Shown: in pieces, positions 27,087 through 36,039 of the stretch
Position numbering within the stretch: the stretch's first letter is position 1
Layout of the letters: the number at the start of each line of letters is the position of its first letter
NCBI GenBank assembly: GCA_913061125.1
Contig: CAJXUB010000008.1
Span: 1 to 63,132, forward strand
Source: an uncultured Flavobacteriaceae bacterium
GTDB taxonomy: Bacteria; Bacteroidota; Bacteroidia; Flavobacteriales; Flavobacteriaceae
Length of the DNA stretch: 63,132 bases
Direction: 5' to 3'
Translations under genes and position numbers: made by a program
Notes under the pieces: generated by a model
The model's input: only the letters and a program-made list of their open reading frames with translations
Databases searched by the model: none
What the model was told of the DNA's origin: nothing

Positions 27087-27575
27087 ATGTTAAATCGATT
27101 GTCTCTTTTACTTTTACTTCTGATTGTTGTGGGCTGTAAAAACCAAAAAACAGAGCGTGTTCCTGTATCAATAGATTCGAAAACTTACGCGCTATTTGGG
27201 GAAGAATTTGATGTGACAGAGCCGTTATCTGTGGAAGAATTGGCTCAGCAGATGGACAATCAAAACGACACCTTAGAAGTGATACTAAAGGGGAACATCA
27301 AAGAGGTTTGTTCAAAAAAGGGCTGTTGGATGACTCTTCCGTTAGGGGCCAATGACGATTTGATGGTACGATTTAAGGATTACGGCTTTTTTGTACCTTT
27401 GGATGCCAGTGGAGAGGTCCTTCTCCAAGGGAAGGCCTTTATCTCCGAAACCTCAATAGAGGATCTTCGGCATTATGCGGAAGATGCTGGAGCATCTCAA
27501 GAAGAAATCAAAGCTATAACTTCGCCTAAAAGAACATACAGCTTTGAGGCCAGTGGTGTTCTCTTAGCCGAATAA
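27087..27575 (+). CDS. DUF4920 lipoprotein
   Basis: Exported protein of 162 residues with a lipoprotein signal ending VVGC (Cys17). The DUF4920 body shows FGEEFDV at its start, LEVILKGNIKEVCSKKGCWM with two cysteines, and DLMVRFKDYGFFVPLDA. The paired cysteines and OB-like pattern suggest metal or redox binding, but the function is not established. A TATATTTG element at 27060-27067 is a good -7 box. It is the first gene of a set continuing with mnmD 16 bases later. Confidence 0.85.
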   Translation: MLNRLSLLLLLLIVVGCKNQKTERVPVSIDSKTYALFGEEFDVTEPLSVEELAQQMDNQNDTLEVILKGNIKEVCSKKGCWMTLPLGANDDLMVRFKDYGFFVPLDASGEVLLQGKAFISETSIEDLRHYAEDAGASQEEIKAITSPKRTYSFEASGVLLAE

Positions 27576-27591
27576 ATTTATCATTCAAATT

Positions 27592-28260
27592 TTGAATCGT
27601 TCAATTGTTACTACTGCAGACGGGTCCAAAACCATTCGTATTGCAGATTGGAACGAACAATACCACTCCAAACACGGAGCTGTGCAAGAGGCCCAGCACG
27701 TTTTTATTGCGTCAGGATTTCGAGCTTTTTTGGAACGATTTCCAAAAACCCATCAGCTTTCCATTTTAGAAATTGGATTTGGAACCGGTCTCAATGCCCT
27801 ACTAACGCTCAAAGAAACAAAAGTACGTCCCGTTAAAATTCAGTACCACGGGGTTGAGGCCTATCCCGTTTCTTTCCATGAATGGAGCGCTTTAAACTAC
27901 ACTGAAATAGTATCAGACAGCCGGCACGATTTTGAAAGAATACACCACCTTCCTTGGGACGAAATTACCAGCTTAAGTCCAAATTTTCAACTTAAGAAAC
28001 GACAACAATTCTTTTTAGAAATTATGGATACTCATGCGTTTGATATCATATATTTTGATGCTTTTGGCCCCCGTGTTCAACCCCATTTGTGGACCATTGA
28101 AGTATTTAAACTCATGTATAACGCATTAAAAAAAGGCGGCCATCTTGTCACATATTCAGCCAAGGGAAGTGTCAGGCGCGCCATGATGGCGGTAGGGTTT
28201 GTCGTGGAACGCCTCCCTGGTCCGCCCGGAAAACGTGAAATGCTTCGTGCTACAAAGTAA
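27592..28260 (+). CDS. mnmD: Stand-alone tRNA wobble methyltransferase MnmD
   Basis: SAM-dependent methyltransferase of 222 residues, equal to the N-terminal (DUF752) half of E. coli MnmC. It makes 5-methylaminomethyl-uridine at the wobble position of tRNAs that read split codon boxes. Seen: TADGSKTIRIADWNEQYHSK, HGAVQEAQHVFI, the SAM motif EIGFGTGLNAL, and FDAFGPRVQPHLWT. The oxidoreductase half is missing, as in other stand-alone MnmD proteins. The start is a TTG, chosen because the conserved N-terminus begins there and no ATG is available. Confidence 0.88.
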   Translation: MNRSIVTTADGSKTIRIADWNEQYHSKHGAVQEAQHVFIASGFRAFLERFPKTHQLSILEIGFGTGLNALLTLKETKVRPVKIQYHGVEAYPVSFHEWSALNYTEIVSDSRHDFERIHHLPWDEITSLSPNFQLKKRQQFFLEIMDTHAFDIIYFDAFGPRVQPHLWTIEVFKLMYNALKKGGHLVTYSAKGSVRRAMMAVGFVVERLPGPPGKREMLRATK

Positions 28261-28350
28261 TAAATTGTTGGACCGATCCATTGGACTTAAATATTTGTTA
28301 AACCTCGATACTTTAACATAAAAGCTCCCCATGTTTCAATAATTTTGAGC

Positions 28351-29280
28351 ATGTCAAAAACAGTCCTCATAACAGGTGCTTCTGGGCTAATTGGAAAAGC
28401 CCTTACAAAGTCTTTGCTAAATCAAGGCCATGAGGTCCGAATTTTGACCACCCAAAAAGAAAAAATTTCTTCTAAATCACTTCCGAAAACATTCCATTGG
28501 AACCCGCTTCTAAATCAAATTGATCGGTCGTGTTTGGATGGCGTGGATACGATTATAAATCTTGCGGGCGCCCCTATTGCACAACGTTGGTCAACATCTG
28601 CCAAAGCCAAGATTAGCGGCAGCAGAACCGCATCGTTATCGGTTCTTTTGGAAGCCATTGTTTCCGAAAACGCACCAATTCAACACCTAATTTCTGCAAG
28701 TGCTATTGGAATTTATGTAGATTCCAAAACTCGATATTATGAAGAAAAAGACGATTCGTATAACGACAATTCCTTTTTGAGAACTGTGGTCAAAGATTGG
28801 GAAGCAGCTGTTGTTCCCTTTTCTGAAAAGGGGGTTAAAATTACGATTTTAAGAATTGGGATTGTATTGGATGGACACTCCGGGGCACTTCCAAAATTAA
28901 TGGCTCCCATAAAAAACTTCGTGGGTTCCCCTCTTGGGTCAGGCGATCAATGGCAGTCTTGGATTCATAGAGACGATTTGGTGGCCATGTTTGGTTACAT
29001 CTTAACCCACGAATGCGAGGGAACATTCAATGCTGTATCGCCAAACCCAGTTCAACAATTTGAATTGACCAAAGCCATAGCTAAAATTCTCAAAAAACCC
29101 CTGATTTTACCCAACGTTCCAAAAGCTATTCTTAAACTTTTGCTGGGCGAGATGAGTGCCATTGTTTTGGAAAGCCAACGGGTGTGTGCTAAAAAAATTC
29201 AATCAACTGGATTTAAGTTTCAATTTCATGAAATTTCTGCCGCCCTCAGCGATTTAATCGGGCCATCGCCCTCTTCTTGA
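28351..29280 (+). CDS. TIGR01777-family SDR (epimerase-like) protein
   Basis: NAD(P)-binding short-chain dehydrogenase-like protein of 309 residues. The Rossmann start TVLITGASGLIGKAL, the family motif INLAGAPIAQRWS, then SASAIGIY and RIGIVLDGHSGALPK identify the TIGR01777 (SDR39U1-like) group; the C-terminus is the DUF1731-like part (AIVLESQRVCAKKIQSTGFKF). Its substrate is unknown; older records call it a cell-division inhibitor without support here. The ATG at 28351 is preferred over a TTG two codons upstream. Confidence 0.88.
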   Translation: MSKTVLITGASGLIGKALTKSLLNQGHEVRILTTQKEKISSKSLPKTFHWNPLLNQIDRSCLDGVDTIINLAGAPIAQRWSTSAKAKISGSRTASLSVLLEAIVSENAPIQHLISASAIGIYVDSKTRYYEEKDDSYNDNSFLRTVVKDWEAAVVPFSEKGVKITILRIGIVLDGHSGALPKLMAPIKNFVGSPLGSGDQWQSWIHRDDLVAMFGYILTHECEGTFNAVSPNPVQQFELTKAIAKILKKPLILPNVPKAILKLLLGEMSAIVLESQRVCAKKIQSTGFKFQFHEISAALSDLIGPSPSS

Positions 29281-29303
29281 AATTAATTCCAAAAAAAAAG
29301 AAG

Positions 29304-29343
29304 TGACATTTTGACATTTTTCTTAGAATGGCAGTACTTTTGT
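29304..29343 (+). promoter_or_regulatory. grpE-dnaJ promoter with TGACATTT tandem repeat
   Basis: TGACATTT is repeated back to back at 29304-29311 and 29312-29319. Two promoter readings overlap: TTTG (29310-29313) with TACTTTTG (29335-29342), spacer 21; or TGGCAGTACTTTTGT (29329-29343), near the sigma-54 consensus (TGGCAC-N5-TTGC). Which is used cannot be told from sequence. Confidence 0.55.
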
Positions 29344-29390
29344 CTGTGTTATATAAGAAATATAAAACGCATCAAAAGCGAAACTAGAAT

Positions 29391-29921
29391 ATGAGTAAAA
29401 AGAAGTCTAAAACCAAAGAAGCTGTTGAAGAACCTGTTGAAAATCAGCAAACTGAAGAAACCCAGACCCTATCAGAAGCGGACCAGCTTAAGACTGAATT
29501 AGCCCAAGAAAAAGATAAATTCTTGCGACTTTTTGCAGAGTTTGAAAATTATAAACGACGAACTTCAAAAGAACGCATTGAGTTGTTTTCCACTGCCAGT
29601 CAGGATGTCATTCAGGCGCTGTTGCCTGTTTTGGATGATTTTGATCGAGCAATCGTCGAAATTTCTAAACACGAAAAAACAGAGCTATCCAAAGGAGTTG
29701 AACTCATAAGAAACAAACTCAATTCAATACTTGAGCAGAAAGGATTAAGTCAAATTCAAGTTGAAAAAGGCGATTTGTTTAACGCCGATAATCATGAGGC
29801 CGTTACTCAAATTCCATCACCTAACGAGGATTTAAAGGGCAAAATTATCGATGTTATTGAGAAAGGGTACAAGCTTGGCGACAAAGTTATCCGATTTCCA
29901 AAAGTAGTTATCGGTCAATAA
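29391..29921 (+). CDS. grpE: Nucleotide exchange factor GrpE
   Basis: Cochaperone of 176 residues that releases ADP from DnaK. A Lys/Glu-rich N-terminal tail and long coiled coil (to about residue 80) lead to the conserved FENYKRRTSKER, then VLDDFDRAIV and a beta-domain ending with the family hallmark GYKLGDKVIRFPKVVIG. It has the unusual promoter described at 29304-29343 and lies 18 bases before dnaJ. dnaK is not in the window. Confidence 0.95.
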   Translation: MSKKKSKTKEAVEEPVENQQTEETQTLSEADQLKTELAQEKDKFLRLFAEFENYKRRTSKERIELFSTASQDVIQALLPVLDDFDRAIVEISKHEKTELSKGVELIRNKLNSILEQKGLSQIQVEKGDLFNADNHEAVTQIPSPNEDLKGKIIDVIEKGYKLGDKVIRFPKVVIGQ

Positions 29922-29939
29922 ATTACAGAACAACACAAT

Positions 29940-31052
29940 ATGGCAAAGCAGGATTATTACGACGTACTAGGGGTGAGCAAAAACGCTTCTGCTGCAGAAA
30001 TAAAAAAAGCCTATCGAAAGATGGCTATAAAATACCATCCGGACAAAAACCCAGATGACAAGGCCGCCGAAGAAAAGTTCAAAATTGCGGCAGAGGCCTA
30101 TGAGGTTTTAAGCGATCCCAATAAAAAAGCACGTTACGATCAATTTGGTCATCAAGCTTTCGAAGGTGCTGGTGGTTTTGGTGGCGGCGGCATGAATATG
30201 GATGATATTTTCAGTCAATTTGGAGATATTTTTGGCGGTGCCTTTGGTGGTGGTTTTGGCGGTTTTGGCGGCCAACGCCAACGAACGCCACGTGGGAGTA
30301 ACCTTAGAATTCGAGTAAAATTAACTTTGGAAGAAATTGCTAACGGCGTCGAGAAAAAAGTCAAAGTTAAACGAAAAAAACAAGCGCCAGGCGTAACCTA
30401 CAAAACATGTACCACTTGCAATGGTACAGGGCAGGTCACTCGAGTAACCAACACCATATTGGGTCGTATGCAAACCGCCTCGCCTTGCACAACTTGCGGC
30501 GGATCTGGTCAGATTATTGACCATCGCCCCTCGAATGCCGATGCCAACGGTTTTGTTGTAGAAGAAGAAACAGTTTCCATTAAAATTCCGCCTGGTATCG
30601 AAGATGGCATGCAACTGAAAGTTTCAGGGAAAGGAAATGCCGCCCCTGGAAATGGAATTTCTGGAGATTTATTAGTGGCTATATCCCAAGAGGTTCATCC
30701 CAAATTGCAACGCGAGGGCGACAATTTGCATTACGATCTATATGTTAGTGTACCCGATGCCATATTGGGCGCTTCCGTAGAAATTGAAACCGTAACAGGA
30801 AAAGTAAGACTTAAAATTGAGCCCGGCGTTCAATCTGGAAAAATATTAAGGTTGAGAGGAAAAGGGATTCCAAATATCAACGGCTACAACAAAGGCGATT
30901 TACTTGTTCATGTTAACGTCTGGACGCCCAAAACCTTGAATAAAGAACAAAAAACGTTTTTTGAAACCATGCGCCACAACGAACATTTCGCTCCAAAACC
31001 TGAAAGTTCAGACAAATCTTTCTTTGAAAAAGTTAAAGATATGTTCTCTTAG
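29940..31052 (+). CDS. dnaJ: Chaperone DnaJ with a reduced zinc region
   Basis: Hsp40 cochaperone of 370 residues. J domain at 1-70 with HPD at 33-35; Gly/Phe-rich linker at 75-115; two substrate-binding beta domains and a C-terminal dimer part. Normal DnaJ has four CxxCxGxG motifs; here only CTTCNGTG (Cys157, Cys160) and CTTCGGSG (Cys183, Cys186) remain. By position these are motifs 2 and 3, so zinc site II is kept and site I, formed by motifs 1 and 4, is gone. This looks like a lineage trait, since the rest of the gene is intact. Co-transcribed with grpE. Confidence 0.95.
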   Translation: MAKQDYYDVLGVSKNASAAEIKKAYRKMAIKYHPDKNPDDKAAEEKFKIAAEAYEVLSDPNKKARYDQFGHQAFEGAGGFGGGGMNMDDIFSQFGDIFGGAFGGGFGGFGGQRQRTPRGSNLRIRVKLTLEEIANGVEKKVKVKRKKQAPGVTYKTCTTCNGTGQVTRVTNTILGRMQTASPCTTCGGSGQIIDHRPSNADANGFVVEEETVSIKIPPGIEDGMQLKVSGKGNAAPGNGISGDLLVAISQEVHPKLQREGDNLHYDLYVSVPDAILGASVEIETVTGKVRLKIEPGVQSGKILRLRGKGIPNINGYNKGDLLVHVNVWTPKTLNKEQKTFFETMRHNEHFAPKPESSDKSFFEKVKDMFS

Positions 31053-31134
31053 GGCTCTTTTTTTGGTGAATTTTGTTAGTTTTACAATGTAACATCCTCG
31101 TTAGGGATGCGTCACACCTTGTAAACAATAATTC

Positions 31135-32067
31135 ATGAATCATCTTTTAGAGGCCAATCGTATCTCAAAACAATTTGGCAACTTTCAAGCCCTTTCGGAC
31201 GTCAGCATTCAAGTGCCAAAGCATAGTATTTTTGGACTTCTTGGACCAAACGGAGCAGGAAAAACAACCCTCATCAGAATTATAAATCAAATTACGATGC
31301 CCGATAAGGGGGAGGTCGTTTTGGACGGGGAACCGCTGAAACCTCACCATGTTCAACATATAGGATATTTGCCAGAAGAGCGGGGGCTTTACAAATCGAT
31401 GAAAGTTGGAGAACAAGCCTTGTATTTGGCACAACTCAAAGGGCTTTCCTATTCTGAAGCCAAAAAGCGGTTGAACTATTGGTTTGAAAAATTAGAAATA
31501 GGCCATTGGTGGAACAAAAAAATTGAAGAACTCTCCAAAGGAATGGCGCAAAAAATCCAATTTGTAGTAACGGTATTACACCAACCCAAACTTCTAATTT
31601 TTGATGAACCATTTTCGGGGTTTGACCCCATCAATGCGAACTTAATTAAGGATGAAATCCTAAAACTTCGAGATGAGGGAGCAACAGTTATTTTTTCAAC
31701 CCACCGCATGGAATCCGTGGAAGAGTTGTGTGATCATATCGCATTGATCCATCAATCCAAAAAAATATTGGACGGAAAATTAATTGACATAAAAAAAGCC
31801 CACAAAACCAACACTTTTGAGGTGGGATTGTCTATCGAAAACAAGTCAGAACTTAAACAATTAATTTCTGAACGATACCACGTTTCCACCGCCGATTTTA
31901 AGTCTCTTGAAGACGATTTGAAACTAAATATTAAACTAGAACCGGAGCACAATTCCCAGCAACTGTTGGCATTTTTAAGTTCCAAAGCACACGTCAATCA
32001 CTACAAAGAGCTCATTCCAAACGCCAACGATATTTTCATTCAAACCATCAAAAATAACGGATTATGA
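31135..32067 (+). CDS. ABC-2 exporter ATP-binding protein
   Basis: ATPase subunit of 310 residues of a NatA-like exporter. Walker A is LGPNGAGKTTLIRI, the ABC signature is ELSKGMAQKIQ and Walker B is LLIFDEPFSGFDP, followed by FSTHRME with the switch His. A C-terminal region (from about residue 220) of the DUF4162 type follows. Its stop overlaps the start of the permease gene by 4 bases, so the two form a two-component exporter. The substrate is not predictable; Na+ export is one guess from the NatAB family. Confidence 0.9.
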   Translation: MNHLLEANRISKQFGNFQALSDVSIQVPKHSIFGLLGPNGAGKTTLIRIINQITMPDKGEVVLDGEPLKPHHVQHIGYLPEERGLYKSMKVGEQALYLAQLKGLSYSEAKKRLNYWFEKLEIGHWWNKKIEELSKGMAQKIQFVVTVLHQPKLLIFDEPFSGFDPINANLIKDEILKLRDEGATVIFSTHRMESVEELCDHIALIHQSKKILDGKLIDIKKAHKTNTFEVGLSIENKSELKQLISERYHVSTADFKSLEDDLKLNIKLEPEHNSQQLLAFLSSKAHVNHYKELIPNANDIFIQTIKNNGL

Positions 32068-33374
32068 ACCACTTATCATTGATCATAAAAAGGGAATATT
32101 TGGCCAAGGTCAAAAATAAATCATTTATTTTAATGACCTTTTTGAGTCCGCTGATTATTGTAGGTTTATTTCTTTTTGTAGCTTATTTGACCAACGTAAA
32201 TAATGAAAAAATTCGTGATATCGTTGTTTTAGATCAATCGGATTTGTTTAAAGAAACCTTGGTTTCTACTCAACAAACTAAATATCAACTTGTTGAGACT
32301 ATGGATTTGAAATCTGCCAAATCGTTGGCTAACGAGACCAAGGCCTATGGATTACTTTTCATTCCGAATCGTACTTTGGATTCAATTTCAAATTACATCC
32401 AATTTTTCTCTGAAGATTCTCCTTCATTGTCCTTTATAACGGGTTTGGAATCCAAATTGGAAAATCGAATTAAGGAACTCAAACTCAGACAAGCAGGTGT
32501 GGATTTGGATAAAATAGAAGCCGCAAAAACCTATATTAATTTAAACCAAGAAAGTTTTGAGGGCGTAAAAACGTCCAAAGCAGGAAGTGCCATGAAGCTT
32601 ATGTTTGGAGGTGCAGCGGGTTATCTTCTTTTTATGTTTATCATCGTCTATGGCAACATGATAATGCGGAGCGTTATCGAGGAAAAAACAAGTCGAATTA
32701 TTGAGGTGATCATTTCGTCTGTTAAACCGATTCAACTGATGCTTGGTAAAATTTTTGGAACCTCTCTGGCAGGGATCACCCAATTTGCAATATGGATTCT
32801 TTTGGGTTTTGTCATGCTTTTGGTTGTAACTTTCGTTTTTGGCGTTGATTTAACCCCGGTTCAAACCCCTCAGCAAGAGTTAATGAATAACGCTATGACT
32901 CAATCCGCATCCAATGCCGAAATTCAAACCATCATTAATGAATTTTATACCCTTCCGATAGGAAATCTAATTATTGCCTTTGTGCTGTTTTTTATTGGCG
33001 GCTATCTTTTGTACAGTTCTCTTTACGCTGCCATTGGAGCTGCAGTGGACAACGAAACCGATACGCAACAGTTTATGTTTCCCATTCTCATGCCACTTAT
33101 TTTGGCCATTTATGTAGGGGTGTTTACCGTGATTGAAGATCCCCACGGCACCATATCAACCGTATTTTCATACATCCCGTTTACCTCGCCTGTGGTAATG
33201 CTCATGCGAATTCCATTTGGCGTTCCGCTTTGGGAACAAGCGTTGTCTCTGCTCATATTGGGCATGACTTTTGTGCTGGTAGTTTGGTTCGCCGCCAAAA
33301 TCTATCGTGTGGGAATTTTAATGTATGGCAAAAAACCAACCTACAAAGAGCTTTTGAAGTGGCTAAAATATTAA
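32064..33374 (+). CDS. ABC-2 type permease (NatB-like)
   Basis: Membrane subunit of 436 residues. One membrane segment lies near the N-terminus (about 20-43), then an extracytoplasmic domain of about 140 residues, then five or more segments from about residue 185 to 420. The segment MRSVIEEKTSRIIEVIISSV, just after the second membrane helix, is the usual signature of the ABC2_membrane_3 family. It overlaps the ATPase gene by 4 bases and is its partner. A 28-base gap separates it from the response-regulator gene. Confidence 0.88.
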   Translation: MNHLSLIIKREYLAKVKNKSFILMTFLSPLIIVGLFLFVAYLTNVNNEKIRDIVVLDQSDLFKETLVSTQQTKYQLVETMDLKSAKSLANETKAYGLLFIPNRTLDSISNYIQFFSEDSPSLSFITGLESKLENRIKELKLRQAGVDLDKIEAAKTYINLNQESFEGVKTSKAGSAMKLMFGGAAGYLLFMFIIVYGNMIMRSVIEEKTSRIIEVIISSVKPIQLMLGKIFGTSLAGITQFAIWILLGFVMLLVVTFVFGVDLTPVQTPQQELMNNAMTQSASNAEIQTIINEFYTLPIGNLIIAFVLFFIGGYLLYSSLYAAIGAAVDNETDTQQFMFPILMPLILAIYVGVFTVIEDPHGTISTVFSYIPFTSPVVMLMRIPFGVPLWEQALSLLILGMTFVLVVWFAAKIYRVGILMYGKKPTYKELLKWLKY

Positions 33375-33402
33375 CTGTACAACTCTCAAACTAAACAAAT
33401 CA

Positions 33403-34569
33403 ATGTCCAAAATACTCATCATAGAAGACGAAGAAGCCATCCGTCGGGTTCTACTAAAAATTCTTTCTGAAGAAAATTCGAATTACATCGTATCAGAAGC
33501 AGGGGATGGACTTTCAGGGATTGAAATGATTAAAAAAGAAGATTTTGATTTGGTGTTATGTGATATAAAAATGCCCAAAATGGACGGGGTAGAAGTATTG
33601 GAAGCCACCAAACAACTCAAACCAGAAATTCCAATTGTTATGATATCTGGTCATGGCGATTTGGAAACCGCCGTGAGCACCATGCGACTCGGAGCTTTCG
33701 ATTATATTTCAAAACCTCCAGATTTGAATCGACTGCTCAATACGGTACGAAATGCTCTTGATCGAAAAGCGTTGGTCAAAGAAAACAAACAACTCAAAAA
33801 ACGCATCAGTAAAAAATACGACATGGTGGGGGAGAGTCAGCCAATTCGACACATCAAAACGATAATTCATAAAGTTGCTCCCACCGAAGCACGTGTTCTT
33901 ATTACTGGCCCAAATGGTACTGGAAAAGAACTGGTGGCGCATTGGTTGCATCAAAAAAGTGAGCGTCATAGAGGGCCAATGATAGAGGTGAATTGTGCTG
34001 CCATTCCAAGCGAATTAATTGAAAGTGAACTCTTTGGTCACGTCAAAGGTGCGTTTACCAGCGCCAACAAAGACCGTGCAGGTAAGTTTGAAGCCGCCAA
34101 TGGCGGAACGCTTTTTTTGGACGAAATAGGCGACATGAGTTTATCGGCGCAAGCCAAAGTGCTGCGTGCCCTTCAAGAAAATCGCATTCAACGCGTGGGC
34201 AGCGATAAAGATATTAAAGTGAATGTTCGAGTGGTGGCGGCTACCAATAAAAATCTAAAAGAAGAAATTTCAGAAGGCCGTTTTCGAGAAGATTTGTACC
34301 ACCGCTTGGCCGTCATCATCATTCGAGTACCAGCCCTAAACGACAGGCGAGACGATATCCCTTTGCTTATTGAATTTTTTAGTCAACAAATTGCACAAGA
34401 TCAAGGTACAGCACCGAAACAATTTACAGAAGAAGCCATTGACCTCTTAAAAAGTTACGACTGGACAGGCAACATCCGCGAATTACGTAATGTGGTCGAA
34501 CGGCTTATTATTTTAGGATCGGACAAAATCTCAGATTCCGATGTAAAAACTTTTGCGAGTAAATCATAA
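33403..34569 (+). CDS. Sigma-54-dependent response regulator lacking the HTH domain
   Basis: NtrC-type activator of 388 residues. Receiver domain 1-120 with phospho-acceptor Asp54 in CDIKMPKMDG; AAA+ domain with Walker A GPNGTGKE (169-176), the sigma-54 contact loop GAFTSA (216-221), Walker B GGTLFLDEIGDM and WTGNIRELRNVVER. The protein stops about 20 residues later, so the Fis-like DNA-binding domain of NtrC is absent, with no frame after the stop that could supply it. No histidine kinase lies nearby. It may act from solution, or as part of a hetero-oligomer. It probably shares the transcript of the exporter genes. Confidence 0.9.
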   Translation: MSKILIIEDEEAIRRVLLKILSEENSNYIVSEAGDGLSGIEMIKKEDFDLVLCDIKMPKMDGVEVLEATKQLKPEIPIVMISGHGDLETAVSTMRLGAFDYISKPPDLNRLLNTVRNALDRKALVKENKQLKKRISKKYDMVGESQPIRHIKTIIHKVAPTEARVLITGPNGTGKELVAHWLHQKSERHRGPMIEVNCAAIPSELIESELFGHVKGAFTSANKDRAGKFEAANGGTLFLDEIGDMSLSAQAKVLRALQENRIQRVGSDKDIKVNVRVVAATNKNLKEEISEGRFREDLYHRLAVIIIRVPALNDRRDDIPLLIEFFSQQIAQDQGTAPKQFTEEAIDLLKSYDWTGNIRELRNVVERLIILGSDKISDSDVKTFASKS

Positions 34570-34591
34570 TTTTTTATGATTTTTTTATCAA

Positions 34592-34619
34592 GAACCGAAC
34601 GGTTCAAAAGTTATATTTA
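34592..34619 (+). promoter_or_regulatory. Palindrome and -7 element before the M28 peptidase
   Basis: GAACCG (34592-34597) and CGGTTC (34600-34605) form a 14-base palindrome with a 2-base centre. TATATTTA (34612-34619) is one base away from the -7 consensus and ends 16 bases before the ATG at 34636. An operator in the promoter is plausible. Confidence 0.45.
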
Positions 34620-34635
34620 CAAAAATCTAAAAACC

Positions 34636-36039
34636 ATGAACTTAAAACTTATAACTCTATTTTTAGGAATTGGATGTTCAGTTTTTGCTCAAAACGATTC
34701 AGAACAGCTCCGCAAAATTTACAAAGCATCACTAACAAATGGTCAAAGCTACCACTGGTTGGATTATCTATCCAACGAAATTGGCGGTCGTTTGTCCGGT
34801 TCATTAAATGCAGAACTTGCAGTAGAATACACCAAAGCCGAGCTAGAAAAACTTGGATTAGACCGCGTGTGGTTGCAACCCGTCATGGTTCCCAAATGGG
34901 TGCGAGGAAATCCGGAATTTGCATATATAGAAACGGCACCGGGCAAAACCATTCCCGTAAATTTATGTGCTTTAGGCGGCTCAGTTGCCACGCCACTTCA
35001 GGGTTTAAAAGCTGAAGTCGTTGAAGTGATGGGTATTGACGAACTCAAAGCCATGCCGCGTTCCAAAATTGAAGGCAAAATTGTGTTTTTTAACCGCCCC
35101 ATGCAACCCGATTTAATACAAACATTTGAAGCCTATGGCGGTTGTGTAGATCAGCGTTACAATGGTGCAAAAGAGGCCGGAAAACTTGGTGCATTGGGCG
35201 CCATTGTACGCTCGATGAATTTACGTTTGGACGATCTGCCCCATACAGGCGCCATGTCTTACGGCGATACCCCCGTTCGAGACAGAATTCCTTCAGCTGC
35301 CATTAGCACCAACGATGCCGAGCGCTTGAGCGGTCTGTTGAAAATTGATCCAACCATTAAATTTTATTTTAAGCAAAATTGCAGACAACTAAAAGATGTC
35401 ATGTCTTACAATGTCATTGGTGAAATTACTGGAAGTCAGTTTCCTAATGAGATAATCGTTGTGGGGGGGCATTTGGATTCGTGGGATTTAGGAGACGGCT
35501 CTCATGACGATGGCGCTGGGTGTGTTCAGTCCATGGATGTGTTACGTCTGTTAACAGAAACAGGCATTCAGCCCAAAAGAACCATTCGTGTTGTTTTGTT
35601 TATGAACGAAGAAAACGGTCTTAGAGGCGGACGAAAATATGCTGAAGTTGCCAAACGCAAAGGGGAAAAACACATTTTTGCTCTCGAAAGTGATTCGGGA
35701 GGATTTACCCCACGAGGGTTTTCTTTTGATGGTCCTGATTATAAAATTAATCAAATCCTAAAATGGAAACCCTTGTTTGAACCCTATTTGATTCACTATT
35801 TTAAGCAGGGCGGTAGCGGAGCAGATATTGGCCCCTTGAAAGATTCTGAAATGGTTCTTTCTGGATTGCGCCCAGATTCGCAACGGTATTTTGACCATCA
35901 TCATGCTGCAAATGACACCTTTGATGCTGTTAATAAACGCGAGTTGGAATTGGGGGCTGCCACCATGACTGCTCTTGTATATTTGGTTGATAAATATGGT
36001 TTCAACAGCATTGAAAATGCCGATAAATTGAAGAATTAA
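34636..36039 (+). CDS. Exported M28 metallopeptidase (carboxypeptidase Q-like)
   Basis: Peptidase of 467 residues with a cleavable signal peptide (MNLKLI... CSVFAQ). The M28 zinc ligands are seen in VGGHLDSWDLGDGSHDDGAG (His and bridging Asp), MNEENGLRGG (catalytic and binding Glu) and ESDSGG, with the last His in FDHHHAANDTFDAV. A protease-associated domain lies between about 110 and 260. Cleavage of dipeptides or removal of N-terminal residues in the periplasm is expected. The ATG at 34636 is used because it opens the signal peptide; earlier codons cover the promoter. Confidence 0.9.
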   Translation: MNLKLITLFLGIGCSVFAQNDSEQLRKIYKASLTNGQSYHWLDYLSNEIGGRLSGSLNAELAVEYTKAELEKLGLDRVWLQPVMVPKWVRGNPEFAYIETAPGKTIPVNLCALGGSVATPLQGLKAEVVEVMGIDELKAMPRSKIEGKIVFFNRPMQPDLIQTFEAYGGCVDQRYNGAKEAGKLGALGAIVRSMNLRLDDLPHTGAMSYGDTPVRDRIPSAAISTNDAERLSGLLKIDPTIKFYFKQNCRQLKDVMSYNVIGEITGSQFPNEIIVVGGHLDSWDLGDGSHDDGAGCVQSMDVLRLLTETGIQPKRTIRVVLFMNEENGLRGGRKYAEVAKRKGEKHIFALESDSGGFTPRGFSFDGPDYKINQILKWKPLFEPYLIHYFKQGGSGADIGPLKDSEMVLSGLRPDSQRYFDHHHAANDTFDAVNKRELELGAATMTALVYLVDKYGFNSIENADKLKN

